Of a DNA stretch of 64,000 bases, positions 8,797 to 17,022 are shown in pieces. Source of the stretch: an uncultured Candidatus Peregrinibacteria bacterium (GTDB lineage: Bacteria > Patescibacteriota > Gracilibacteria > Peribacterales > Peribacteraceae); contig CAINVY010000005.1 in assembly GCA_903854335.1 (NCBI GenBank), positions 62,001 to 126,000 on the forward strand, in the 5' to 3' direction. Both the position numbers and the translations under genes were made by a program. The first letter of the stretch is position 1, and each line of letters starts with the position of its first letter. The notes beneath the pieces were generated by a model, which was given only the letters and a program-made list of their open reading frames with translations, was not told where the DNA came from and ran no database searches.

Positions 8797-9666
8797 ATGC
8801 CCGGCCGCGTCATCTTGGGCGACAACCTGGAAGTCCTACGGACGCTCCCCTCGGCTTCGGTCTCCCTCATCTACATCGATCCGCCGTTCAACACGGGGAA
8901 GGCACAGACGCGCAGGAGCCTCAAAACCACGAAATCTACCGACGGCGACCGCACGGGATTTAGCGGAGCGCGGTATCGCACCGAGATCCTCGGTGAGCGT
9001 TCCTACGCAGACCAATTCGACGATTACCTCGGGTTTCTCCGTCCTAGACTGGAAGAGGCGCATCGGATATTGACTGCGGATGGCAGCCTCTACTTCCACA
9101 TCGACTACCGCGAAGCGCACTACTGCAAGATCCTTCTCGATCACATCTTCGGGCGCGAGTGCTTCCTCAACGAGATCATCTGGGCGTACGACTACGGCGG
9201 CAGATCGAAGACCAAGTGGCCGGCCAAGCACGACACCATTCTCTGGTACGCGAAGGATCCCGCGCAGTACATCTTCAACTACCGCGACTTGGATCGCATC
9301 CCGTACATGGCGCCGGGGCTGGTGGGTCCGGAGAAATCCGCGCGGGGCAAAACGCCCACCGACACCTGGTGGCACACCATCGTGAGTCCGACCGGAAAAG
9401 AAAAAACGGGCTACCCGACCCAGAAGCCGCTCGCAATCCTGAGGCGGATCGTCACCGCATCGTCTCGACCCGGCGATACCGTCCTCGATTTCTTCGCGGG
9501 CAGCGGCACCACGGGCGAGGCTGCGTCCACGCTCGGTCGTTCGTTCATCCTGATCGACGCAAACAAGCAAGCCTTCAAGGTCATGGAGAAGAGACTCGGG
9601 AAAATACCCGATGTCACATTCGAGAGATCCGGAGGCGATCGCAAGAAGCACACCGAGAGATCTTGA
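8797..9666 (+). CDS. site-specific DNA methyltransferase (beta class), orphan
   Basis: 289 residues. The amino-methyltransferase motif IV, DPPFNTG (about residues 28-34), precedes the AdoMet-binding motif I, DFFAGSGTTG (near residue 232). That is the beta-class order of N6-adenine/N4-cytosine methyltransferases (N6_N4_Mtase, Pfam PF01555). The region before motif I ends GYPTQKP, typical of the family. The start was set at the ATG 6 nt after TATGCT (8785-8790); an upstream in-frame ATG at 8629 would run through repeat B. No restriction endonuclease is next to it, so it is solitary here. Target sequence cannot be read from the protein. Confidence 0.9.
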   Translation: MPGRVILGDNLEVLRTLPSASVSLIYIDPPFNTGKAQTRRSLKTTKSTDGDRTGFSGARYRTEILGERSYADQFDDYLGFLRPRLEEAHRILTADGSLYFHIDYREAHYCKILLDHIFGRECFLNEIIWAYDYGGRSKTKWPAKHDTILWYAKDPAQYIFNYRDLDRIPYMAPGLVGPEKSARGKTPTDTWWHTIVSPTGKEKTGYPTQKPLAILRRIVTASSRPGDTVLDFFAGSGTTGEAASTLGRSFILIDANKQAFKVMEKRLGKIPDVTFERSGGDRKKHTERS

Positions 9667-9867
9667 TAAATTCAAGCTCTCATTCCCCTTTTCTCACCTG
9701 AATTTATGATACGTGAATCATTCTTGACTTTTCTCGAAGAAGTAATATGATGGCATACTTATTCGCCACTCCCAATCCGTACTATGCCGTCTACATCTTC
9801 GAATATCGAAGCAACACATTCATCTCCCAAGACTCCCGAAGTAAGAGCGAAGAGTCCTACTTCCCAA

Positions 9868-10359
9868 ATGCGCAACACGTTCAATTCGATGTTGATTGCC
9901 GGCCTGGGCATGATGGGAGCTGCGAACGCCGGAGAGGTCACCGTGAAACTCGGTGGCTCAACGATGGTCGATGGACAAGGAAAGGTAGTGGAAATAGAAG
10001 GCCAGAAGTTTACAGCCAATGACCATGGAAAGGGGAAGCAACGTAACGCCAGTCAATTACTCAGAGATGCCGTGGCCGCCACAGAACCTTTGAGAAAGGA
10101 GAGGGATGCGAAGTTTTACGCGGCGTTGTCGAAGATGCGTCCGGCCCGCCCCTCCGTCGTCGTGGTGGAGCAACAGCAACAGGTCGTTACCCCTGATGTC
10201 GTCGTTCCGCCCACGCCGAGAATGGTGGAAGTGGCTCCGAATTTCTACGTGGCCGTCAAGGAACAGCTTTCGAACACGGCCTTCTTTGATCTCGACAATA
10301 CCCTCTGGCAATGGACCGGTAATTGCTGGGTAAGGAATACACAGCCCATCCGGAATTAA
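9868..10359 (+). CDS. secreted hypothetical protein
   Basis: 163 residues from ATG 9868, chosen because it starts a good signal peptide (MRNTFNSMLIAGLGMMGAANA, predicted cut before GEV). An in-frame ATG at 9784 would add 28 polar residues ahead of it. The mature chain has a charged helical part, a QQQQ-containing valine/proline linker and a C-terminal segment with paired aromatic residues (FFDLDNTLWQWTGNCW). No family recognised. An intrinsic terminator follows. Confidence 0.6.
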   Translation: MRNTFNSMLIAGLGMMGAANAGEVTVKLGGSTMVDGQGKVVEIEGQKFTANDHGKGKQRNASQLLRDAVAATEPLRKERDAKFYAALSKMRPARPSVVVVEQQQQVVTPDVVVPPTPRMVEVAPNFYVAVKEQLSNTAFFDLDNTLWQWTGNCWVRNTQPIRN

Positions 10360-10383
10360 TATTGCACTGAAGCTTTGAAACAA

Positions 10384-10409
10384 GAAACCGCGGGAATCCC
10401 CGCGGTTTC
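10384..10409 (+). terminator. intrinsic terminator
   Basis: GAAACCGCGGG / CCCGCGGTTTC hairpin with a 4-nt loop, then gttatttg, 24 nt after the stop of the secreted protein. Confidence 0.75.
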
Positions 10410-10414
10410 GTTAT

Positions 10415-10443
10415 TTGATAGATATATATTTATCTGTTATTAT
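10415..10443 (+). promoter_or_regulatory. promoter of the gene at 10486
   Basis: TTGATA (10415-10420), 17-nt spacer, TATTAT (10438-10443) overlapping a TATAAT at 10441. Leader about 35-40 nt. Confidence 0.6.
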
Positions 10444-10485
10444 AATAATTGGCTGCTCATTCTCATCATCGAAAGGAACCAAACT

Positions 10486-10953
10486 ATGCAAATCACATCA
10501 ATCGTAATCTTTAGTCTCATCCTCGTCATCCTTGTGGTGGCGATCATGCTATTCAAAGGTCATCTGGAGAGAAAGGACCTGTCATCCGCAACCGTTGGGC
10601 ATCTCGACGGACTCGGGTCCGTCTTCTGGTTCTCACTGTTGGTTCTCATCATGGGGACATTACTCGGCACGAGCCCTTGGCTTAGCCAGTATATGTCCCC
10701 CGTATGGGGACTGACCGTGGTTTCAGAAACACCGACGCCCACCATCCCGGCCGATAGCTGGAACGACAAGGATCGGATACTCACTCTGCCCAAGCTCGCC
10801 GATAATTCCGGTGACAAATGGACAGTGATCATTCCCGGCCAGGAAAGTGTCTATGCAAAGACCATTACGATCCCGGCCGGGATCAAAACAGTTCAGGTGT
10901 ACCTCGTACACCGGAATATAGTTACCAGCCCCGTGCTGGTAGAAACACCATAA
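10486..10953 (+). CDS. two-helix membrane protein of unknown function
   Basis: 155 residues from ATG 10486, which has an AAAGGA ribosome site about 10 nt upstream, one of the few clear Shine-Dalgarno sequences in the window. Two membrane spans (about residues 3-21 and 42-60) are followed by a roughly 90-residue extracytoplasmic beta-type domain. An upstream in-frame ATG at 10375 lies in the preceding terminator and is rejected. An intrinsic terminator follows. Confidence 0.65.
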   Translation: MQITSIVIFSLILVILVVAIMLFKGHLERKDLSSATVGHLDGLGSVFWFSLLVLIMGTLLGTSPWLSQYMSPVWGLTVVSETPTPTIPADSWNDKDRILTLPKLADNSGDKWTVIIPGQESVYAKTITIPAGIKTVQVYLVHRNIVTSPVLVETP

Positions 10954-10999
10954 TAACCCCAACCTGACCTTCTCCCCGAGCAGCCACTCGGAAGGTCGC

Positions 11000-11025
11000 A
11001 AAGCCGGCGCTCGACGCGCCGGCTT
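11000..11025 (+). terminator. intrinsic terminator
   Basis: AAGCCGGCGC / GCGCCGGCTT with a 5-nt loop followed by TT; about 50 nt after the gene at 10486. Confidence 0.7.
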
Positions 11026-11068
11026 TTGAATGACGAGATACTTTTCAGCATCCCAGATATTCGCGAAG

Positions 11069-13849
11069 TTACAGTACCGGGGAACCGGATGCAGGAGGAA
11101 TGCTGGGGGCAGGAGAACCAGGTGTGGGAGCAGGGCTGGGAGAAGGAGAACCAGACGCGGGAGCGACACTGGGAGCAGGAGAACCAGACGCGGGAGCGAC
11201 ACTGGGAGCAGGAGAACCAGATGCGGGAGCAGCCTTCGGAATCGACCCACCGGCGGGACGGGGCTTGTTCGGGTCCGGGAGAAGATTATTTAGCCAGTCT
11301 CGAACGGGACCGGGAACTATTTTCCCATCCCAATCCTTCCACGTATTCTCTGCTTTGTCCCAATAATATTTCGCTCCGTTTGCCGTATCAGTGAGTGCTT
11401 CATCCGTCGCAACCCATACTTTCTGTCCGAAGTCATAGACCATGTGCCATGTCTTGCCCCCGTACTCTTCGATTTTCCCGAGGGAGTAATCGTAGACCTT
11501 CTTCGCCAGCACCACCCCCTGCTCAAGCCTGTTCGCGGGTTCGCTACCATTTTTGCCTAGGCGCCGAAGCGTTTCGGGATTCGCCTCCTGCCAGAAGATA
11601 TTCCACATCGGATCGTGCGCCATGTCCCGCGATTGCTCCCGATTAAGCATCACTTCCTGCGTCACCATGGTCACACCTCTATCCTGTCTGTAGACAATCT
11701 TCTTCCCGTTGTCATCAATGGATTCGATCTCATCGGGCCGATTGCGTGTCACCGCCAGAGCTTGTGTGAGCATGCCGAAGAGATGACGCTTCACGTAACG
11801 ATCCATGATGTAGTCGTAGCCGACCGCAGCGGGATCCTTGAGTCCGTAATGCAGAGACAGCGGACCGCCTTCCTTCTTGATCGACTCTCCGCGATTCTGG
11901 AAGAAGTCGTGGAGTGTGGCATAGAAGGTCTGCGCGATCTCCTGATCCGTCTTCTGTCCGAAGACGTGCGACCGCGTTTGCGGATCGATCTTGAACGGCA
12001 ATTTAAGATCGGGACGATTCAAATTCTTCCCGCCGTTCTGCATCTCCTGATTCATCCTTCCGTACCACTGCATGACACTGCAAGAATCCTCCGGCTCGAC
12101 AAGTGAGAGACAGTCGCGCTTCTGGCGATCGTTGATCTTGCACTCCCTGGCCCAGTAATTCGAGAACGTCTGCTCATCAGGCGAGAGCTTGTGATCCCTA
12201 TCCCACCAATTCTGCATCGTCTTCCACGTATCCTCCCACCACGCCTTGCCGCCTTCGTGTTGCTGATAGAGGCCGACACCCGTCCCGACGATCGCGGCAT
12301 ACGCGAGATAACGCGTGAGGTTGCTACTCTTGTTTTTGAAGAGCATGCGGTAGAGCCCTTTGACGACGAGGAGACCCGCCGTCGCCGCAATGAGCGAGCC
12401 GGCCGGATGATCGTGGTAGTCCTTGATGTACTCCCAGTATCCGCCGACGTTCTTCTCCAGCTTCTCCGTGAAGCTCACTTGATTCTTCAGTTTGCTGCGC
12501 TCCTCGGCACCCTTCGCCACCACGTTCTGCGACTCCATCAAACTCTGGACAACGAGCTTCAAGTTCGCGTCGACCGCAGCCCTCGAGAGACCGTTGCCGC
12601 CCTCGATTTCCGCTTTTTCGTGCTTCGGTCCTTCCGGAACCGTGTAGAAGTATTTCAAACTCGCGAGAAATCTGCGGTTGCTCTCGGTATTGGGGAAACC
12701 CGTTTCCTGAGCCGTGAGGAACGCATAGGCGCGTCTCGGGCCGTCGGGATACATCTCCCACGTTGCCGCCGATTCGCCGGGTCGCATGACCTGGGGGGAG
12801 CGCTCCTCTCCGCTGGAAAGCCGAGCGTATCTCCTGCGCACATTGGGACCGATATCGATTCCGGCGGAGCTGAGCACTTCGTCCGGCCCCAGCGTATCCA
12901 CGGCAAGATCGCGGTAGATATTCTGAGCACGGAGAACGGCGCGATTATGCGGGACGAAGTACCTATCGTGGTGCTCCACATCATTCGGATTTTGCACTTT
13001 GTCGAAGAGGCCTCGAAGACCGCTCACTCTGCGGGTGGCCGCTTCCTCAATGGCACGCTTCTCGCCTCGCGAGAGGAGAAGGAGGAGCCGGAAGTATTCT
13101 TCCCGCGTGACGAATCGATTGTATTCTACGGCGTCGGGTGCCTGCATTTGCGAGACGGAAATCCCCTGATCTCTAAGGATGCCATCGAGCTGCTTCTTCC
13201 ACTCGAGGTACTGCCGAATCGTACGGTCGACGTTGATCGCGTAACCGGGGTTCTCCCCTTTCTCCCACGTACCCTGCGTGGCAAGTTCCTTCTGCAGCGT
13301 ATCGATCTCCGCTCTGAGTTTCTTCTTCTCCGCACTCTCCGGAGCTGTATCGAATTTTTCTTGGGCTTCCTTGAGCGCTTTCCTTGTCTGCTCTTTCTTC
13401 TTGGGGTCCCTCTCATTTTTGTCATTGTTCCGCGCGACCCTCAGTGCTTCCGCGGCATTCTTCTTCTCCTCGCTTTCCGGCAAGGAATCAAACTTTAATT
13501 GCGCCTGCTTGAGCGCCTTGTCCGACGCACCGAAGGGATCGGCAACACGAATGTCCTTGCGCCCGAGAGATGCGTATTGCTGACGCTCTTGTTCTCCGCG
13601 CAGCATTCCGTTCATGAGGAGTGCGAAGAAGTACGTGCGATCGGGCTGACCCGGCGTCAACATCGCGTATTCATCTTTCGTCCTGATGGCTTCGTTGTAG
13701 TAATTCCACGCCTGGGAGATGTCCTTGTTCTTCATGATCTCCCGCGAAGCCTTGATGGTATCGGGCACCTGCTCCAGCGCATCGCCCGCGAACGCGCAGA
13801 GGCGCGCCTCTCTCTCACTGCCGGCCGAAGAAGAATAAAAGGTATTCAT
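11069..13849 (-). CDS. large protein of unknown function with Pro/Ser/Ala repeat tail (orphan cluster gene 4)
   Basis: 926 residues. The N-terminal third is helical and highly charged with coiled-coil character (runs such as KALKEAQEKF). Two hydrophobic helices sit near residues 490-510 and 520-540 (GSLIAATAGLLVVKGLY; YLAYAAIVGTGVGLY), so the protein is probably a membrane hairpin. A Trp-rich stretch follows, and the last 70 residues are tandem 11-residue repeats of APASGSPAPSV type. It starts 6 nt after the stop of the 729-residue gene, so the two are one operon. No signal peptide and no recognised domain. Function unknown. Confidence 0.75.
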   Translation of the reverse strand: MNTFYSSSAGSEREARLCAFAGDALEQVPDTIKASREIMKNKDISQAWNYYNEAIRTKDEYAMLTPGQPDRTYFFALLMNGMLRGEQERQQYASLGRKDIRVADPFGASDKALKQAQLKFDSLPESEEKKNAAEALRVARNNDKNERDPKKKEQTRKALKEAQEKFDTAPESAEKKKLRAEIDTLQKELATQGTWEKGENPGYAINVDRTIRQYLEWKKQLDGILRDQGISVSQMQAPDAVEYNRFVTREEYFRLLLLLSRGEKRAIEEAATRRVSGLRGLFDKVQNPNDVEHHDRYFVPHNRAVLRAQNIYRDLAVDTLGPDEVLSSAGIDIGPNVRRRYARLSSGEERSPQVMRPGESAATWEMYPDGPRRAYAFLTAQETGFPNTESNRRFLASLKYFYTVPEGPKHEKAEIEGGNGLSRAAVDANLKLVVQSLMESQNVVAKGAEERSKLKNQVSFTEKLEKNVGGYWEYIKDYHDHPAGSLIAATAGLLVVKGLYRMLFKNKSSNLTRYLAYAAIVGTGVGLYQQHEGGKAWWEDTWKTMQNWWDRDHKLSPDEQTFSNYWARECKINDRQKRDCLSLVEPEDSCSVMQWYGRMNQEMQNGGKNLNRPDLKLPFKIDPQTRSHVFGQKTDQEIAQTFYATLHDFFQNRGESIKKEGGPLSLHYGLKDPAAVGYDYIMDRYVKRHLFGMLTQALAVTRNRPDEIESIDDNGKKIVYRQDRGVTMVTQEVMLNREQSRDMAHDPMWNIFWQEANPETLRRLGKNGSEPANRLEQGVVLAKKVYDYSLGKIEEYGGKTWHMVYDFGQKVWVATDEALTDTANGAKYYWDKAENTWKDWDGKIVPGPVRDWLNNLLPDPNKPRPAGGSIPKAAPASGSPAPSVAPASGSPAPSVAPASGSPSPSPAPTPGSPAPSIPPASGSPVL
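11100..11240 (-). repeat. 33-bp coding minisatellite
   Basis: Tandem units of 33 bp, each encoding about 11 residues (APASGSPAPSV and variants), forming the C-terminal tail of the 926-residue protein. Two central units are nearly identical, so copy number is likely to vary between strains. Confidence 0.75.
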
Positions 13850-13855
13850 AAATGT

Positions 13856-16045
13856 TCAGGAGAAGATGGGTTCCTCCACGGCCATAAGATGGTTCCAGAA
13901 ACCCTTCGCGCGAGGCGCGACCGCCTTGTACGTTCCTTTGGCGAAACGGCCGGGCCACGTGAGCGGGTTGAACCATTTTCCTTCGCCTCTGGCCCAGTGG
14001 TAGGGCCTTTTTGCGGTCCAGAGAGCCGCTTTACCGGTGGCGACCGTCGCCTTCTTCGCCGCCCTGCCTACCGCTCTTCGCTTCCGCGCCGTTGCGCCCA
14101 CGGCGTAAGAGATCGCCGCTTCCACATCGCTCTGATACGGAGGGCGGGCCTCGTCGGAGAGGAGCAGACGAATTTCCTTCTGTCGGCGCGCATTCTCGCT
14201 GAGCGCTTCGAGTTCTTTGCGTTCCTCCTCGGGGATATTGGCACTGTCGAAAGTCTTGATCATGTCGGTCGTAAATCTCTGAGTGAGCAGTCGGCGCACT
14301 TCGTCGAGCTGCCTGCGAACATACGAGCTATTGGAGAGGTGCTTCTTGCGCTGCGAATCGCGAATGGCGTAGAACGCCGTGAGCAGTTGCGGATATTCGA
14401 GCTTCGCCCACTGCGGGTGCGCGCCCCACTTCCTCTTCTGCCACAGCAGCCACGCGCTTCTCGTGCTCCGGCGATCCGAAGCCGTGGAGAGTCCGATGGG
14501 ATCGCTCTCGGCAAGATTGCTGACGAAATCTTCCTCCGCGCCGAGCGCCAACCCCTTGATCGCCCTCCCCTCTTCTGCCAACCAGCCAAGGGGCTTATCC
14601 GGCAACACCTCCCTGCTCTGATAGATGAGTTTTCTCTGCAGCACTTCCTCCTGACGCCCGAGCGCGTTCTTGCCATACAGCTCCTCCGCGGCTCTTCGCG
14701 CCTGATCGGGCGGGAGCCCCTTCTCTGCTCCGCGATCGCGTTCGAAGTGCTTCTGATACATCGCGAGCACCGCCTCGCGGCCGGTCTTGGCATTCTTGCC
14801 ATCTTCGATGTCCTTCTTTTGTTTCTCTAGCTCTTGGATTTTCTTCACCAAATTCTCAAGTGTATCAAATTTGAACTCAGCACGATACTTATCAGCGTCA
14901 ACCTTTGGATCTATCCATGCGCCCAGATTACTATCGATAACTGTCTCCGTTGTCGGATCTATGCATATTCCCAAGTGGTTAATAATGCCTGCTCGTTTTG
15001 CTTGGTTATAAATTCTCTGAAGCGAGGTCTTCATTCTCTGGTAGTAATCTCCAATCGGCTGCAGCCTTTCAAATTCCGCGTTGAGTTTATCTATTACTTT
15101 TCTCTTATCAGTAACGGAAATTCCGAACAAGTCCATGGTGTTGTGCGTCAACTTTTTTGCCATTTCACTCTGGGGTGGGACGGCAGTCGGCGAGCTTGGC
15201 AGAGACAGAGTTGTCAAATCGTTCTGAATTCTTGGCATCTCTCGAAGCACGTAATCATAGGCCTTGTCATAATTTTTCGGTTCAATCCGAGAGAGATCTT
15301 CCAGGGCAGCAACGACATCTCTCTTCGCCTTAGTTTTTTCAATTTCTTCCGAGATTTCCGTGGAATTCTGTCCGAGAAGCGCGATCGCCTCTTCCGGCTT
15401 CTCCTTTGCAAACTGCAAAGCTACCTGCACATTCGCCTCGCTCACACCGTTGCCCGAGAAGACTTTGTGCAAATTCTTGTATGATTCAAGGCTTGTCCAA
15501 AGTTTGGTTGCGATCGCATCTGCCTGATCGGGATTGAAAGAATGGAATGCTGTGCCCGTCACGCCAATGCCGTTATGGGGAGTACTCCAGTTATGATCGA
15601 CTTGCCGCATGTAATCCCGAAAGGCCTCAAAACTTGTAAGGCGGTTTTCCCGGAAGAGACATGTCGGATCAATTTCCACTGTCACATTCATCATTGTTGT
15701 TCCCAGTGCATCGCGACCTTGTCCCGTATCACTCATTCGATTGGGATACGTCTCCGTAGCTTTGCGCAACTTCGTCTCATCCACCGCGAGCCTCAGGCCC
15801 GCCGCTTTCGCTTCTCCTTTCTTGAAAGCCTCCGGATTTTGCTTGGCCGCGCGACTCGCCGCACCCTTCGCACGTCTGAAGTCTCTGCTTTCCTCATTAA
15901 ACATTTGCAAGACTTTCAAACGAGAGAATCCCACCTGTTTCCCGATATTACCAAACGCTTGGCGCTGCTCAGCAGACACGGATGCATTGATCCGCGCATC
16001 GGGATTCTCGTAATCCGCCACGTTGTCTTTGTTTAATATTGTCAT
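13856..16045 (-). CDS. 729-residue protein of unknown function (orphan cluster gene 3)
   Basis: Starts with ATG (MTILNKDNVADYENPD). Largely helical and charged with coiled-coil stretches (about residues 400-425). The last 80 residues are basic and rich in Trp, Ala and Lys (RAVGRAAKKATVATGK, then several WxR/WF motifs), suggesting membrane-surface or nucleic-acid contact. The middle of the gene (about 14820-15500) is visibly more AT-rich than its ends, which may mean mosaic origin. It has its own promoter and a 6-nt gap to the 926-residue gene downstream. No recognised domain. Confidence 0.75.
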   Translation of the reverse strand: MTILNKDNVADYENPDARINASVSAEQRQAFGNIGKQVGFSRLKVLQMFNEESRDFRRAKGAASRAAKQNPEAFKKGEAKAAGLRLAVDETKLRKATETYPNRMSDTGQGRDALGTTMMNVTVEIDPTCLFRENRLTSFEAFRDYMRQVDHNWSTPHNGIGVTGTAFHSFNPDQADAIATKLWTSLESYKNLHKVFSGNGVSEANVQVALQFAKEKPEEAIALLGQNSTEISEEIEKTKAKRDVVAALEDLSRIEPKNYDKAYDYVLREMPRIQNDLTTLSLPSSPTAVPPQSEMAKKLTHNTMDLFGISVTDKRKVIDKLNAEFERLQPIGDYYQRMKTSLQRIYNQAKRAGIINHLGICIDPTTETVIDSNLGAWIDPKVDADKYRAEFKFDTLENLVKKIQELEKQKKDIEDGKNAKTGREAVLAMYQKHFERDRGAEKGLPPDQARRAAEELYGKNALGRQEEVLQRKLIYQSREVLPDKPLGWLAEEGRAIKGLALGAEEDFVSNLAESDPIGLSTASDRRSTRSAWLLWQKRKWGAHPQWAKLEYPQLLTAFYAIRDSQRKKHLSNSSYVRRQLDEVRRLLTQRFTTDMIKTFDSANIPEEERKELEALSENARRQKEIRLLLSDEARPPYQSDVEAAISYAVGATARKRRAVGRAAKKATVATGKAALWTAKRPYHWARGEGKWFNPLTWPGRFAKGTYKAVAPRAKGFWNHLMAVEEPIFS

Positions 16046-16059
16046 ATATTTTTCTAGAC

Positions 16060-16088
16060 ATTATAGCAAATTCCAGCCCTCCTGTCGA
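16060..16088 (-). promoter_or_regulatory. promoter of the 729-residue gene
   Basis: Minus strand TCGACA (16088-16083), 17-nt spacer, TATAAT (16065-16060); 14 nt from the -10 to the ATG, so a leader of under 10 nt. Confidence 0.6.
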
Positions 16089-16146
16089 AGGCAAATACCC
16101 GCTTCCGGCTGCGGGGAATAGAGGCTAAGGCTTAGAAATCACCACA

Positions 16147-16962
16147 TTAGGCCGTCCGAGCCGGTGCGGGAGCAGGCGCTGCAGGAGCCGCAGCGGCAGC
16201 CGGGGCAGGTGGTGTGGGGGCTGGGGGAGGAGCGGATTTTGGAAGTCCGTATAACAATTGAAACATTTGAGCTCGGTGCCCAGTGCCCAAATATTCAACC
16301 AACGTGTTCGAACGTTGAAAGGCAGGAAGTTTCAGAGCCGACGGTGCGGGTTTGGGGGAAGTGGTCATACGGGAACGGGGAGAAGGTACAGGAGGAATCG
16401 TGGTATTTCTATTTCTATTTTCATTTCTCTCTCCCCCCTCTTCTCTCTCCCCCCTATTCTCTCGCCCCTCCAGCATCGCGATGAAGCCTGCGTAGAGCGC
16501 CGGAACAACGTCTCTCAACTTTCTCCTCTTCCACACGCGCTCGGGATTCGCCACTCCCGCGAGCGCGAGCAGGCGCACGGGAAGATCGCGATTGGGAATC
16601 GTAGCCGGAATCCTTCCACCTGAGTGCTCCCTCAAAAACTGTACCCACTGCACGTATTCATCGTCTCTCACTCTCCTTGGGGCATGTTCCCCTCTCCAGG
16701 CGCTGAAGAGTTGGAGCGCCTCGCGCGACTGAGCGTCGTCTACGTCATCAAAATTCTCGCCAATATACCCGGATGTATTTTGCGCCAGCGTATGAACAAG
16801 AACGCCACGAAGGATCTCCTGAGTCTCCTCATTCGCCTGTTCTTGTATGGGCAAAGCCCCTCTGCGCGCTTGTTCCATTTCCGGATCATCGGCTCTCACT
16901 CTCGTGCGGGCCGCGATTTCCTCATCCAGCATGCCCCGCGATGGATCATCGATCGAAATCAT
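16147..16962 (-). CDS. 271-residue Pro/Ala-tailed protein of unknown function (orphan cluster gene 2)
   Basis: An acidic helical N-terminal domain of about 165 residues precedes a low-complexity Glu/Arg/Asn stretch and a Pro/Ala-rich C-terminus. No signal peptide or membrane span. It starts 60 nt after the stop of the 449-residue gene and belongs with it. Like the 926-residue protein it ends in a Pro/Ala low-complexity tail, a shared style rather than proven homology. Confidence 0.65.
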   Translation of the reverse strand: MISIDDPSRGMLDEEIAARTRVRADDPEMEQARRGALPIQEQANEETQEILRGVLVHTLAQNTSGYIGENFDDVDDAQSREALQLFSAWRGEHAPRRVRDDEYVQWVQFLREHSGGRIPATIPNRDLPVRLLALAGVANPERVWKRRKLRDVVPALYAGFIAMLEGRENRGEREEGGERNENRNRNTTIPPVPSPRSRMTTSPKPAPSALKLPAFQRSNTLVEYLGTGHRAQMFQLLYGLPKSAPPPAPTPPAPAAAAAPAAPAPAPARTA

Positions 16963-17022
16963 GACATCGGAGAAAGTGTTCTGACATTCTGGATTGGGTG
17001 TGGAGATCGCGAATCGTGTTGG

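Noticed and set aside
11100-11240. Possible CRISPR array
   Set aside because: The repeats are directly adjacent with no spacers, are in frame, and encode a continuous Pro/Ser/Ala tail.
12191-14830. Two 435-443 codon plus-strand frames
   Set aside because: Antisense to the 926- and 729-residue genes, which have promoters, operon spacing and membrane or coiled-coil structure; the plus-strand products are Arg/Leu-rich shadows.
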